Source of the DNA: Sulfitobacter albidus
GTDB taxonomy: Bacteria; Pseudomonadota; Alphaproteobacteria; Rhodobacterales; Rhodobacteraceae
Direction: 5' to 3'
Length of the DNA stretch: 64,000 nt
Assembly: GCF_018200035.1 (NCBI RefSeq)
Contig: NZ_CP073581.1
Coordinates: forward strand, 678,501 to 742,500
The stretch's first letter is position 1. Every line of letters starts with the position of its first letter. This document shows, piece after piece, positions 10,866-19,991 of this stretch. The translations under genes and the position numbers were made by a program. The notes beneath the pieces are model-generated. The model ran no database searches. It was not told the origin of the DNA and saw only the letters and a program-made list of their open reading frames with translations.

Positions 10866-11335
10866 TGATCCGCGACGCAGGTCCCGGCGATCTGCCCGCC
10901 ATCGGCGCGCTCTGGAACGCGATGATCCGTGACACCACGGCGACCTTCACGACGCAGGAGAAAACGCCAGATGATCTTGCCGCCCTGCTGGCGGCGCGCC
11001 CCGGTTCGATGCTGGTGGCTGAAGCCGACGGAATCGCGGGCTTTGTCACATGGGGGCCGTTTCGGGGCGGGCCGGGCTACGCCCATACGGCCGAGCATAC
11101 GATCATCACCGCGCGACCCGGTGTCGCGGCCCCGCTGATGAGGGCTGCCCTCGCGCGGGCGCACCAACAGGGCCTGCACCGCATGGTGGCCGCGATCAGC
11201 GGTGAAAATGCCCGCGCCATTGCGTTTCACACCCGAATGGGATTTGCAAAGACCGGGCATTTGCCGCAGGTAGGGCGCAAACAGGGGCGCTGGCTGGACC
11301 TGATCCTGATGACCGCCGCGTGCAAAGCGCCCTGA
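10865..11335 (+). CDS. GNAT-family N-acetyltransferase
   Basis: A 156-residue acetyl-CoA-dependent transferase. The start is the ATG overlapping the stop of the previous gene by one base, giving MIRDAGPGDLPAIGALWNAMI. Family features: the N-terminal IRDAGPGDLPAI segment, MLVAEADGIAGFVTWGPF, and a C-terminal SGENARAIAFHTRMGFAKTG, all close to phosphinothricin acetyltransferase-like GNATs. The pyrophosphate loop is less canonical here. The substrate cannot be read from sequence; translational coupling to the VOC gene suggests joint expression. Confidence 0.85.
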   Translation: MIRDAGPGDLPAIGALWNAMIRDTTATFTTQEKTPDDLAALLAARPGSMLVAEADGIAGFVTWGPFRGGPGYAHTAEHTIITARPGVAAPLMRAALARAHQQGLHRMVAAISGENARAIAFHTRMGFAKTGHLPQVGRKQGRWLDLILMTAACKAP

Positions 11336-11366
11336 CATCCGCACCGCAAAAGGCTAGGCTGCCCCC

Positions 11367-12047
11367 ATGTCGATCTGGACCCGCATCTCCGACGCGCTGG
11401 CGGCGCTGACCTCGGGCGAAGGGCTGGCGCAGGTGTTCGACCGTCTGCGCACCCCGCCCGAACGCTCGGTCGCTTTCACCATCGCGGTGATCGCGCTGGG
11501 CGCAAAGATGGCCAAGGCCGACGGCACCGTCACCCGTGATGAGGTCACGGCCTTTCGCGAGGTTTTCCAGATCGCTGACGCCGACGCCGCGGGGGCCGCG
11601 CGGGTGTTCAACCTCGCGCGCACCGATGTGACCGGGTTTGACGATTACGCCCGCCGCATCCGCGCGATGTTTGGCGAGGATACCGCGATCCTGTCGGATC
11701 TGATGGAGGGGCTTTTCCACATCGCCATGGCGGACGGTGTGTATCATCCCAACGAAAACGCCTTTCTCGAAGAGGTGGCCGCGATTTTTGCCCTGCCCGA
11801 AGGGGATTTCGAAGCTCTGCGAGCGCGGTTTGTGCCCAATAGCTCGCCCCTGCCGCACACGGTGCTGGGCATCGCGCCGACGGCCAGCGTCGAGGAGGCG
11901 CGCGCCGCCTACCGCCGCCTTGTGCGCGACAACCATCCTGACGCGCTGACCGCGCGCGGTCTGCCGGAAGAAGCCATCAAGCTGGCCGAAAAGCGGATGA
12001 TCGACATCAACCGCGCCTGGGCCACGATTTCCGGTAAAGCTACGTGA
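11367..12047 (+). CDS. TerB-like plus J-domain protein (DjlA-like)
   Basis: Cytosolic co-chaperone-like protein of 226 residues. Residues about 35-150 form a TerB-like helical domain (IALGAKMAKADGTVTRDEV; later HIAMADGVYHPNENAFL), usually linked to metal or stress response. Residues about 165-226 form a J domain with the DnaK-stimulating HPD in RRLVRDNHPDALTARG. Unlike E. coli DjlA there is no N-terminal membrane segment. GTGA overlap with the following gene implies translational coupling. Confidence 0.85.
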   Translation: MSIWTRISDALAALTSGEGLAQVFDRLRTPPERSVAFTIAVIALGAKMAKADGTVTRDEVTAFREVFQIADADAAGAARVFNLARTDVTGFDDYARRIRAMFGEDTAILSDLMEGLFHIAMADGVYHPNENAFLEEVAAIFALPEGDFEALRARFVPNSSPLPHTVLGIAPTASVEEARAAYRRLVRDNHPDALTARGLPEEAIKLAEKRMIDINRAWATISGKAT

Positions 12048-13057
12048 GCGCGCTGCGCATCGCGACCTACAATGTCGAATGGTTTGCGGCGCTGTTTGAC
12101 GAGGACGACCGGCTTTTCGACGACGGGGCCTGGTCTGCGCGCTGGGACGTGACGCGCGCGCAGCAGACGGCGGCGCTGGGGCGCGTGTTTCAGGCGCTGG
12201 ATGCCGATGCGGTCATGGTGATCGAGGCGCCCGATGCGGGCAAACACCACGACGGTGCACTGGCGCTGCGCCGCTTTGCGGAACGCTTTGGGCTCCGGGC
12301 GCGCGAGGCGGTGATCGGCTTTGTCAACGACACGCAACAGGAAATCGCGTTGATGTACGATCCTGATCGGCTGAGCGTGCGCCACGATCCGCAAGAGGCC
12401 CCCGACGCGCCGCGCTTTGACAAGACGCTTCATATTGATCTGGACATCGACGCTGAGCGCGGTGCGGTGATCTTTTCCAAACCGCCGCTGGAACTGGCGG
12501 TCGAGACGCGCGGGGGCTTTGCCTTTCGCATGATCGGCGCGCATCTGAAATCCAAGGCGCCTCACGGCGCGCGCGACGAGGCCCACGCGATGCAGATCGC
12601 CATCGCCAACCGGCGCAAACAGCTGGCACAGGCGATCTGGCTGCGCGCGCGGGTAACGCAGCATCTGTCAGACCGCACGCCGTTGATGGTGATCGGCGAT
12701 CTCAACGATGGGCCGGGGCTCGATGCGTTCGAGGATCTGTTTGGCTGCTCCTCGGTCGAGATCGTGCTGGGGCAGGGGGGCGCGCCGCCGCTGTACGATC
12801 CGCACGCCGCCATGGCGCTGGGCCACCCGCTGGCCGCTGCCCCCACGACCGCGCGCTTTTACCTCAAACACGAGGAGCGGTATCTGCAGGCGCTGCTCGA
12901 CTACATCATGGTGAGCGCGGATCTGCGGGCGCGCGGCGCGCGCTGGCGTATCCTGCACCCGATGGACGATCCCGCCTGCTGGGCCGATGCGGGGTTGCGC
13001 GACGCGCTGATTGCCGCCTCCGATCATTTTCCGGTTTTACTGACGCTGGATATCTAG
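12044..13057 (+). CDS. Endonuclease/exonuclease/phosphatase-family protein
   Basis: A 337-residue Mg2+-dependent phosphoesterase-fold protein. It starts at GTG, overlapping the previous stop by four bases. Motifs in order: RIATYNVEWFA near the N-terminus, IGAHLKSKAP, MVIGDLNDGPG (the DxN pair) and C-terminal ASDHFPVLLTLDI (the SDH catalytic motif). No signal peptide. Members act on DNA, phosphoinositides or nucleotides; which one applies here cannot be told. Followed closely by an unrelated secreted-protein gene. Confidence 0.85.
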   Translation: MSALRIATYNVEWFAALFDEDDRLFDDGAWSARWDVTRAQQTAALGRVFQALDADAVMVIEAPDAGKHHDGALALRRFAERFGLRAREAVIGFVNDTQQEIALMYDPDRLSVRHDPQEAPDAPRFDKTLHIDLDIDAERGAVIFSKPPLELAVETRGGFAFRMIGAHLKSKAPHGARDEAHAMQIAIANRRKQLAQAIWLRARVTQHLSDRTPLMVIGDLNDGPGLDAFEDLFGCSSVEIVLGQGGAPPLYDPHAAMALGHPLAAAPTTARFYLKHEERYLQALLDYIMVSADLRARGARWRILHPMDDPACWADAGLRDALIAASDHFPVLLTLDI

Positions 13058-13096
13058 AGTTTGGGAATCCGTCTGCGACCTCCTATATTCAGGGGT

Positions 13097-13468
13097 ATGA
13101 GACAGATATTTTGCTTCCTCGCCGTCACGGCACTCGCCAACCCCGCCGCAGCGCAAGACGACGGCCCCTCGCTGATGGAACGCGGGGCGCAGCTGTTTTT
13201 CGAAGGGCTGCTGGAGGAGATGGCCCCCGCCATCGACGGCATGGCCGAGCTGATGGAAGAGGCAGGGCCCGCGCTGGAAAGCTTTGTCACCGAGATGGGG
13301 CCAAAGCTGCGCGCGGTGCTGGAGGAGGTCGAGGATTGGTCCGCCTATGAGGCGCCCGAGGTGCTGCCCAACGGCGATATCATCATCCGTCGCAAGCCCG
13401 ACGCGCCCCTGCCCGACGCGCCCGAGCGGGACGCGCCACAACAGGACATGCCGCAGATCGAGCTGTAG
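13097..13468 (+). CDS. Secreted hypothetical protein, proline/aspartate-rich tail
   Basis: A 123-residue exported protein. From the ATG at 13097 (AGGGG upstream) it begins MRQIFCFLAVTALANPAAAQDD, a signal peptide cut after AAA. The mature part is a Glu-rich amphipathic helix region (LLEEMAPAIDGMAELMEEAGPALESF), then EVLPNGDIIIRRKPDAP and a low-complexity P/D tail. Similar proteins are frequent in roseobacters; function unknown. Its stop is immediately adjacent to the stop of ppx on the other strand. Confidence 0.75.
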   Translation: MRQIFCFLAVTALANPAAAQDDGPSLMERGAQLFFEGLLEEMAPAIDGMAELMEEAGPALESFVTEMGPKLRAVLEEVEDWSAYEAPEVLPNGDIIIRRKPDAPLPDAPERDAPQQDMPQIEL

Positions 13469-15031
13469 TCAGCGGCGCGCTTTTTTCACCGTGGCCGTCG
13501 CCTCGAGGCTGGCGGCGAGCGAGTTGAAGCGCGCCTCCGCCACCTCGCCAAAGAGCGGCATCATGTCGGGGGCAAGCCGCAGATACAGCTCTTTCTTCTT
13601 GGGATGCCAGCGCAGCTCCCCCAGATCGCCGTCCTTATCCGCCCACAGCATCGCACCAAAACGCATCGCCTTGCCAAGAATTTCGGCGTCGCGCCGCGTA
13701 GCCTCATCGACCATCTCGAACAGATCGGCAAAGCGCGAATTCTCGCGCTTGTTGGAGTAGCGGTGCAAAAGGGCCAGACCCAGATAGATCCGCTCGGCGT
13801 GTTTGATGCCGCCCATATTGGCGCGGGTGGCGTTGTCGAAACAGACCTCGGCGCGGTAGTCGGGATGCGCGCGCCAGCTGACGTCATGCAGCAGGCAGGC
13901 CGCCTTGATCAGCCGTTTGCGCGGGGCCGACGCGCTGCGAAAGAGCGGCAGGATGAAGTTGTAAAGCGTGCGGCCAAAGCCCGGCACGCGGGCGTCCTTG
14001 GCTTCGGCAAAACGGCACGCCTCGATCAGCGGATCGCGGTCGCGCAGGCGCTGGGGCATCTGCTCATAGAGCATCCCCTCGCGGATGCCATAGCTGGATA
14101 TCGCGATGTCCTTGGGCTTGAACGTCTTGACCAGACGGCTGAGCACTTCGGCGGCAAAGGGGACGAGCGACGCGCGGCCCGACGAAATGCCCGCCTCAAG
14201 CCGCAGCTCTTCCATGTTGGATTTCTTGATGAATTTGACCGTTTCGCGCACGCTTTCGCGGGTCATGCGGTATTCGTGCAGCACCATCAGCGGATAGCCC
14301 TGGCGGATCATGTCGATGCGTGCGATGGCGCGCCACGAGCCGCCCACGAGGAATAGGCGGTCGCGCTGCTTGCCCATCTTTTCGGCCAGCTGCTCCATCG
14401 TTTCCTTGATGTAGGGCTCGCGCGCCTTGGCACCGCCCTTGATGTCGCGCAGTTTCAGCGGGCCGAGGTTGGAGGTTACGCGCCGCCCCACGCGCCCGCC
14501 GGAGATCTCCGCCAGCTCCATCGACGATCCGCCAATGTCGCAGACCAGCCCGTAGGCGCCGGGCCAGCCCAGCAGCACGCCCTGCGCCGAGAGCCGCGCC
14601 TCTTCCTCGCCGTCGATGGTCCAGATGCGCAGACCGGTTTCGCGCAGCACGTCCTCACGGAACGCGCGCCCGTCACTGGCGTCGCGCACGGCCGCCGTGG
14701 CCACGACGGTCAGCTCACTCAGCCCCATACCGTCGGCCAGCGCCGAAAACCGGTGCATCGCCGACAGCGCGCGCGCGCGCCCCTCGGGCGACAGATGCCC
14801 CGTCTCGGCCATGCCGGCGCCGAGCGCGCACATGATTTTTTCGTTGTAGAAATACGCGGGCGACCGCGCGGCGCCGTCAAAGACCACCAATCGCACGGAG
14901 TTCGAGCCCACATCAACCACGCCCACGCGGCGCAGGGCACGGGCCGACGGATCCTCGAACAGGGGTTTTCCAAAGAGGCCCAGATCGGCCACGCCGGTTT
15001 CGGGGACGGCAGGTTTGGCAGGGTCGGTCAT
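13469..15031 (-). CDS. ppx: Exopolyphosphatase / Ppx-GppA phosphatase
   Basis: Hydrolyses terminal phosphates of polyphosphate (or pppGpp). The start chosen is MTDPAKPAVPETG at 15031, giving 520 residues; the open frame extends further upstream into intergenic DNA with no family similarity. The ASKHA phosphate-binding loop VGVVDVGSNSVRLVVFD lies near residue 40, and VCDIGGSSMEL is the second phosphate loop. A C-terminal helical region (CLLHDVSWRAHPDYR) is HD-like, as in Ppx. It lies downstream of ppk on the same strand, a conserved polyphosphate pair. Confidence 0.92.
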   Translation of the reverse strand: MTDPAKPAVPETGVADLGLFGKPLFEDPSARALRRVGVVDVGSNSVRLVVFDGAARSPAYFYNEKIMCALGAGMAETGHLSPEGRARALSAMHRFSALADGMGLSELTVVATAAVRDASDGRAFREDVLRETGLRIWTIDGEEEARLSAQGVLLGWPGAYGLVCDIGGSSMELAEISGGRVGRRVTSNLGPLKLRDIKGGAKAREPYIKETMEQLAEKMGKQRDRLFLVGGSWRAIARIDMIRQGYPLMVLHEYRMTRESVRETVKFIKKSNMEELRLEAGISSGRASLVPFAAEVLSRLVKTFKPKDIAISSYGIREGMLYEQMPQRLRDRDPLIEACRFAEAKDARVPGFGRTLYNFILPLFRSASAPRKRLIKAACLLHDVSWRAHPDYRAEVCFDNATRANMGGIKHAERIYLGLALLHRYSNKRENSRFADLFEMVDEATRRDAEILGKAMRFGAMLWADKDGDLGELRWHPKKKELYLRLAPDMMPLFGEVAEARFNSLAASLEATATVKKARR

Positions 15032-15156
15032 GCACGCTCCGGATCCGGGATCTGGCGGGAAACTGGCGCATGTGATCCGCGCGGTCAATGGCGCAGTGGC
15101 GTCAGGGGCCGGTGAATTATCCGCAACGGCGGCGCGTGGGAAGGGCGGGGGATTTA

Positions 15157-15180
15157 GGTATTTGGAAAAGGGTGCAGGGG
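15157..15180 (-). repeat. Dispersed intergenic repeat, copy 2
   Basis: Reverse-strand, slightly diverged copy of the 24-base motif at 1057-1080, in the short gap between ppk and ppx. Read on the minus strand it continues into TAAATCCC, as copy 3 does. Confidence 0.55.
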
Positions 15181-15191
15181 GGGGGCGGCGC

Positions 15192-17366
15192 CTAGTCTTC
15201 GGTGTGGGTGAGTTTGGGGACGTCGGCGGCACCCGCGCTGCCGCGGCCCGACAACGAGGGGTTTTCCATGAAGAAGCGGTGGCAGTTGAAGGCGAATTGC
15301 CCTTCGGGCAAAGCCGGGCGGGTGAAGCTGCCGTCGGGGGCCATGACCCAGCTTTGCGCGATGTCGGCGAGGTTGGCGGCGAGGATCTGGCTGACGATCT
15401 GCGCCTGCACGGTGGCGTTGTTGATCTCGACCAGTGTTTCAACCCGGCGGTTGAGGTTGCGGCCCATCCAGTCGGCGGAGGAGATGAACACCCGCGCCTT
15501 TTTGTGCGGCAGGCCGTGGCCGTTGCCAAAGCACACGATGCGGGAGTGTTCGAGAAAACGGCCAACGATGGATTTCACGCGGATGTTCTCGCTGAGCCCC
15601 GCCACACCCGGGCGCAGACCGCAGATGCCGCGGATGACGAGGCTGATCTGCACGCCCGCCTGGCTTGCGGCGTAGAGCGCGTCGATCACCTCGGCATCGA
15701 CGAGGCTGTTCATCTTGGCCCAGATCATCGCGGGCTTGCCGTTCTGTGCATGGGCGGCTTCGGCGGCGATAAGCTCCAGCAGGCGCGGTTTGAGCGTCGT
15801 GGGGGAGATCGCGAGATTGTCGAGCCCGTCGGGCGGTGCGTAGCCTGACAGGTAGTTGAACACTTTGGTCGCGTCGCGCCCCAGCGCCTTGTCGCAGGTA
15901 AAGAGCGACAGGTCGGTGTAGATGCGCGCGGTGATCGGGTGATAATTTCCGGTGCCGTAGTGGGTGTAGGTCACCAGCTCATCACCCTCGCGGCGCACCA
16001 CGGTCGAGATTTTTGCGTGGGTTTTCAGATCGATAAAGCCGTAGACCACATGCGCGCCCGCGCGTTCCAGCCTGCGCGACTGGCGGATGTTGGCGGCCTC
16101 GTCAAAGCGGGCCTTGAGCTCGACCAGGGCGGTGACGGATTTGCCGTCCTCGGCGGCCTCGCACAGGGCCTCGACGATGGGGCTGTCGCGCGACGTGCGG
16201 TAGAGGGTCTGTTTGATCGCCACCACATTGGGATCGCGCGCGGCCTGTTGCAGGAAACGCACCACCATGTCGAAGGTCTCATACGGGTGGTGCAGCAGCA
16301 TGTCCTTTTGGCGGATGGCGGCGAACATGTCGCCTTCGTGGTCCATCACCCGCTCGGGCACGCGGGGAGAAAAGACGGGCCAAAGCAGATCGGGGCGGTC
16401 ATCGGTCACCAGTTCGGACAGATCGTCGATCCCGATCATGCCGTCGATCTCGATCACGTCCTGCGGCTCGACCCCCAGTTCGTGCATGATGAGCGCCATG
16501 AGCTTTGGTGGCGCGCCGGCCGAATGGGTCATGCGCACCACCTCGCCCCGGCGGCGGCGTTTGAGCGCGACCTCGAATTCGCGCACCAGATCCTCCGCCT
16601 CGTCCTCAAGCTCCAGATCGCTGTCGCGCAGGACGCGGAAGGCGAAATGGTTTTTCAATTTGTAGCCGGGAAAGAGGTCGGGGATTTTCAGGGCCAGCAG
16701 ATCCTCAAGCGGGAGGAAACGTTTGCACCCCTCCGGCGCGGGCAGTGCGACAAAGCGGTCGATCTGCGCGGGGATCGGCAGCAGCGCCTGCAGCGGGCGC
16801 TTGTCGCGCGTTCGCTCCAGCTGCACGGCCAGCGCAAAACCGGTGTTGGGGATGAAGGGGAAGGGGTGCGCGGGGTCGATCGCCAACGGCGAGAGCACCG
16901 CAAAGACACGCTCTAGAAACGTCGTGTCGAGCGCCTTGAGGTCATCCGCGTCGAGGTCATTCGGCCCTTCGAGCATGATGTTCTGCGCGTCCATCTCGCG
17001 CAGCAGATCGGCCAGCACGCGCTGTTGCGTGGTCATCAGGGCGCGGGCGTTTTCGTTGATCAGCACCAATTGCTCTGCGGGGCTAAGGCCGTCGGCGGCG
17101 GGGGTGGTGTTGCCCGCGCGCGCCAATTCACGCAGGCCCGCGACGCGCACGGTGTAGAATTCATCGAGGTTGTCGGCAGAAATCGACAGGAAGCGCAGGC
17201 GTTCCAGCAGCGGCACGCGCGGGTTCTCGGCCTCCTCCACGACGCGCCAGTTGAAGCCCAGCCAACTCAGCTCACGGTTCTGGAACCGGCCCGGACCCGT
17301 CAGATCAAGATCCGGCAGGGGCAGGGCATCGGCGAAGGGGGCGGTCAGGAAATCGGCGTCGGACAT
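15192..17366 (-). CDS. ppk: Polyphosphate kinase 1
   Basis: Reversibly polymerises the gamma-phosphate of ATP into polyphosphate; 724 residues, full length. N-terminal domain: [20 protein letters not shown] and [18 protein letters not shown]. The C-terminal PLD-like catalytic domains contain [18 protein letters not shown] with the autophosphorylated histidine, and RGICGLRPG. The tail [17 protein letters not shown] is proline/serine-rich. Gene order perM-hda-ppk-ppx reads in one direction, as in many alphaproteobacteria, so an operon is likely. Confidence 0.96.
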   Translation of the reverse strand: MSDADFLTAPFADALPLPDLDLTGPGRFQNRELSWLGFNWRVVEEAENPRVPLLERLRFLSISADNLDEFYTVRVAGLRELARAGNTTPAADGLSPAEQLVLINENARALMTTQQRVLADLLREMDAQNIMLEGPNDLDADDLKALDTTFLERVFAVLSPLAIDPAHPFPFIPNTGFALAVQLERTRDKRPLQALLPIPAQIDRFVALPAPEGCKRFLPLEDLLALKIPDLFPGYKLKNHFAFRVLRDSDLELEDEAEDLVREFEVALKRRRRGEVVRMTHSAGAPPKLMALIMHELGVEPQDVIEIDGMIGIDDLSELVTDDRPDLLWPVFSPRVPERVMDHEGDMFAAIRQKDMLLHHPYETFDMVVRFLQQAARDPNVVAIKQTLYRTSRDSPIVEALCEAAEDGKSVTALVELKARFDEAANIRQSRRLERAGAHVVYGFIDLKTHAKISTVVRREGDELVTYTHYGTGNYHPITARIYTDLSLFTCDKALGRDATKVFNYLSGYAPPDGLDNLAISPTTLKPRLLELIAAEAAHAQNGKPAMIWAKMNSLVDAEVIDALYAASQAGVQISLVIRGICGLRPGVAGLSENIRVKSIVGRFLEHSRIVCFGNGHGLPHKKARVFISSADWMGRNLNRRVETLVEINNATVQAQIVSQILAANLADIAQSWVMAPDGSFTRPALPEGQFAFNCHRFFMENPSLSGRGSAGAADVPKLTHTED

Positions 17367-17414
17367 GGGTGTGCCTTGGCAGGGGAGTGTGACGGGCGTG
17401 TGACGGTGGGCTGA

Positions 17415-18098
17415 CTATCGCGCGGGGGCCGTGCCCTTGTCCAGCGCGGCAGAGGCCAGCGCGCGGGTCAGCGGGCGTTTCGTCGCCAGCCCGTAGGCGT
17501 CGATGGCGGCGACTGTGTCACGCGCGGCGGCAAAGGAGCGCTCGATCCGGGGCAGCAGGAAGGGCACCACATCGGCGGGCGGGAACAGCTGGCGGTCGGC
17601 AAAGAGTTTCACCAGAAGTGCTGCCAGCAGCGCGTCATCCGGCGCGTCGATCTGCGCCTCCAGCGTGCCTGCGATGCGGCTTTGCAGATCGGGCAGGGGG
17701 AGCGCCCAATGGGCGGCGGGGCCGGTGCCTGTCAGCAGCAGGGTGCCGCCGCTGGCAAGCGTCAGGTTGTGCAGGTGGAACAGGGCGGTCTGCGCCTCTG
17801 CCTGCGTTGCGATGCGGGGGATGTCCTCCACCGCGACGGCGCCCTGTGCCAGCGTGGGGATGTCGGCGTCGACCAGATCCGCCGCATCGAGGATCACCGC
17901 GCCGGCGCGTTCCGCCCAGACATGGGCAAGGTGCGTCTTTCCGGCGCCGGGCGGGCCGCTCAGCACCAGTTTGCGCGGGTGCCAGCCCTCCCAGCCATCA
18001 ATCAGCGAGACGGCCAGCGCGTTGCAGGGGGCGACCAGAAAATCGTCGCGCCCCCGCGCCGTGCGGGCGGGAAGATCAAGGCCAAGCTGCTGCGCCAT
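17415..18098 (-). CDS. hda: DnaA-homologue regulator (Hda/HdaA type)
   Basis: DnaA-related AAA+ protein (227 residues) without the DnaA DNA-binding domain. In Caulobacter the homologue HdaA, with the beta clamp, stimulates DnaA-ATP hydrolysis and limits over-initiation. The N-terminal AQQLGLDLPAR fits a clamp-binding motif (QLxLxLP). Walker A is SGPPGAGKTH; Walker B is weaker (AVAVEDI). The C-terminal helical lid follows. It lies one base after perM's stop and upstream of ppk. Family role is well established; the operation here is inferred. Confidence 0.88.
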   Translation of the reverse strand: MAQQLGLDLPARTARGRDDFLVAPCNALAVSLIDGWEGWHPRKLVLSGPPGAGKTHLAHVWAERAGAVILDAADLVDADIPTLAQGAVAVEDIPRIATQAEAQTALFHLHNLTLASGGTLLLTGTGPAAHWALPLPDLQSRIAGTLEAQIDAPDDALLAALLVKLFADRQLFPPADVVPFLLPRIERSFAAARDTVAAIDAYGLATKRPLTRALASAALDKGTAPAR

Positions 18099-18099
18099 T

Positions 18100-19176
18100 T
18101 CAGTCCTCTGCGTCCTGCGGCACTATTTCGGTGCCGCGATAAAGCAGGCTGTCGCGGTATTGATCGACCCCAAAGCGCGCCACCACGCCCAGCGAGGCGG
18201 CGACCGGCACGGCGACCAGCATGCCGACAAAGCCAAAGAGCGTGCCAAAGACCGACAGCGCGAGGATGAGCCACACCGGATGCAGACCGACGGAATTGCC
18301 TACCAGCTTGGGCGTCAGCACGTTGCCCTCGATCACCTGACCGATCACAAAGATCCCGCCGACCAGCCCGATCGAAATCCAGTCGCCCCAGAACTGGAAC
18401 AGCGCCAGACCGATCGCAAGCGCCCCACCGATCAGCGCGCCGAGGTAGGGGATGAAGGTGACCAGCCCGGCGATGAAGCCCACGACCAGCCCGAATTGCA
18501 GGCCCACCAGCATCAGCGCAATGGCGTAGTAGGTGCCCAGCACCAGACAGACGGTGCCCATGCCGCGGATGAAGGACGCGAGCGTCTTGTCGATGTCGCG
18601 GGCCAATTTGCGGATCGTGGGGGCGTGATCGCGTGGCAGCAGCGCGTCAAGCTGCGCCACCATGCGGTCCCAGTCGAGCAGCATGTAGACGGCGACCACG
18701 GGCACGATCACGAACAGCATGATGACGTTGATGATCCCGCGCGCTGAGCTCAGCGCCGTCTCCAACAGCTCACCGCCGCGCTCCTGCACGGCGGTGCCCA
18801 GCGAGCGCAGGGAGTTTTGCAGGGTGGAGCCTTCTTCGAGCAGGGAGGGGAAGCGTTCGGTCAGAAAGGCCGTAAGACGACGGAAAAGATCCGGCGCAAT
18901 CTCGATCAGGTTGAGCGATTGCGACACCAGCGTCGGGATGACCAGCAGGGCCATGATCACGAACACCAGCAGCGCCACGATGGTAATCAGCGCCGTGGCG
19001 ACCGCGCGGCTGGCGCCCATGCTTTCCAGCCGGTCTGCCACGGGATCGAGGAAATAGGCAATCGCCCCGCCCAGCACAAAAGGCAGCAGCACGTCGCCCA
19101 TGAAATAGAGCGCCACGACGATGACAATCGCCGCGACACCCCAGTATCTGAGTTGATCTTTGATCGGCAGGGCCAT
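18100..19176 (-). CDS. perM: AI-2E family transporter / PerM-like permease
   Basis: Inner-membrane protein of 358 residues with about eight predicted membrane segments. N-terminal helices (YWGVAAIVIVVALYFMGDVLLPFVLGGAIAYFL) are split here by no charged break and followed by PVADRLE, typical of PF01594. A long amphipathic periplasmic/cytosolic region sits mid-protein, and the C-terminal helices include FIPYLGALIGGALAIGLALF. The family includes TqsA, PerM and Na+/H+ antiporters, so the substrate is unknown. First gene of the minus-strand hda-ppk-ppx group. Confidence 0.88.
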   Translation of the reverse strand: MALPIKDQLRYWGVAAIVIVVALYFMGDVLLPFVLGGAIAYFLDPVADRLESMGASRAVATALITIVALLVFVIMALLVIPTLVSQSLNLIEIAPDLFRRLTAFLTERFPSLLEEGSTLQNSLRSLGTAVQERGGELLETALSSARGIINVIMLFVIVPVVAVYMLLDWDRMVAQLDALLPRDHAPTIRKLARDIDKTLASFIRGMGTVCLVLGTYYAIALMLVGLQFGLVVGFIAGLVTFIPYLGALIGGALAIGLALFQFWGDWISIGLVGGIFVIGQVIEGNVLTPKLVGNSVGLHPVWLILALSVFGTLFGFVGMLVAVPVAASLGVVARFGVDQYRDSLLYRGTEIVPQDAED

Positions 19177-19237
19177 GGCGGTGCTCCAATAGGGATCCTC
19201 GCTAAATCGCCCATCGCGCCCCCCGTTTCAAGGGGCA

Positions 19238-19261
19238 GCCTGCCCCGCGACGGGGGCAGGC
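19238..19261 (-). terminator. Hairpin downstream of the fasciclin gene
   Basis: Nine-base stem GCCTGCCCC / GGGGCAGGC with a 6-base loop, 8 bases beyond the fasciclin stop on the minus strand. There is no long T-run, so termination is probable but not certain. Confidence 0.5.
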
Positions 19262-19269
19262 ACCGGCAT

Positions 19270-19782
19270 TCAGTGGCAAGCGGGGCGGGTGCCGGGCAGC
19301 AGCACCTTGTCGATGACGTGGATCACACCGTTGTCGGCCTGAATGTTGGCAACCACGACATTGGCCGTCTCACCGGTGCCGTCGGCGATGCTCACACCGC
19401 TGGCGCCCTTGGTGATGCACAGACGCTCGGCCGTGTTGATCGGCTTGAAGTAGTTTGAGCCCGCCGGGATCTGTTCGGCGGTCAGGTTGCGGTCATCCAC
19501 GTGATAAAGGAGCACGTCGGTCAGCTGACCCTTGTTCTCGGGCTGAAGCAGCGTGTCGACGGTGCCCGCAGGCAGCGCGGCAAAGGCATCGTTGACGGGC
19601 GCAAACACGGTGAAGGGGCCGGGGCCCTGCAGCGTCTCGGCCAGACCGGCGGCGGAGACGGCGGCAACAAGGGTCGAGAACCGCTCGTCCCCCGAGGCGA
19701 TTTCGACGATGTTGGCGGCCTGTGCGGCGGTGCCAAGGCTCAGGAACGCGGCAAAGGCGGCGGCGATGGATGTGGATTTCAT
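19270..19782 (-). CDS. Secreted fasciclin-domain protein
   Basis: Single FAS1-domain protein of 170 residues, secreted or periplasmic, of the type linked to cell adhesion or surface association. The start MKSTSIAAAFAAFLSLGTAAQA has AAGGAGAG upstream; the upstream in-frame ATG adds seven residues without benefit. Signal cleavage follows AAQA. FAS1 hallmarks: GPFTVFAPVNDAFAALP (H1 region) and GVIHVIDKVLLP near the C-terminus (H2 region). Two C-terminal cysteines (LCITK; PACH). It is divergent from the luxR gene. Confidence 0.92.
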   Translation of the reverse strand: MKSTSIAAAFAAFLSLGTAAQAANIVEIASGDERFSTLVAAVSAAGLAETLQGPGPFTVFAPVNDAFAALPAGTVDTLLQPENKGQLTDVLLYHVDDRNLTAEQIPAGSNYFKPINTAERLCITKGASGVSIADGTGETANVVVANIQADNGVIHVIDKVLLPGTRPACH

Positions 19783-19991
19783 GTGTTCTCTCCTTTGTGT
19801 CAAACCACATGCTCAGCGGCATGTTGGAAGGGGATACGGGGGAACGTTGCGACCAGATCAGCGTGTGCGCATTACAAATTTGCAATTTGATGCAGTTTTG
19901 CGGTGGACTAGGGCCGTGGACAGCACCTGCGACATAATGTACCGTTTGGCCAGATTTCCGCGTCCGCGCACTCCCCGCAGGAACCTCACCC
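19783..19991. promoter_or_regulatory. Divergent regulatory region with a 15-base dyad
   Basis: 209 bases between the fasciclin and luxR starts. A perfect inverted repeat CAAATT-TGC-AATTTG lies at 19875-19889, within an AT-rich island. Its position between a regulator and a divergent secreted-protein gene makes it a candidate operator, possibly for the adjacent LuxR protein. No classic lux box was found. Confidence 0.4.

Noticed and set aside
13469..15565. ppx read as a 698-residue protein from an upstream start
   Set aside because: The extra N-terminus overlaps the end of ppk in another frame and has Pro/Ser/Arg low complexity. The ATG at 15031 gives the normal Ppx N-terminus.
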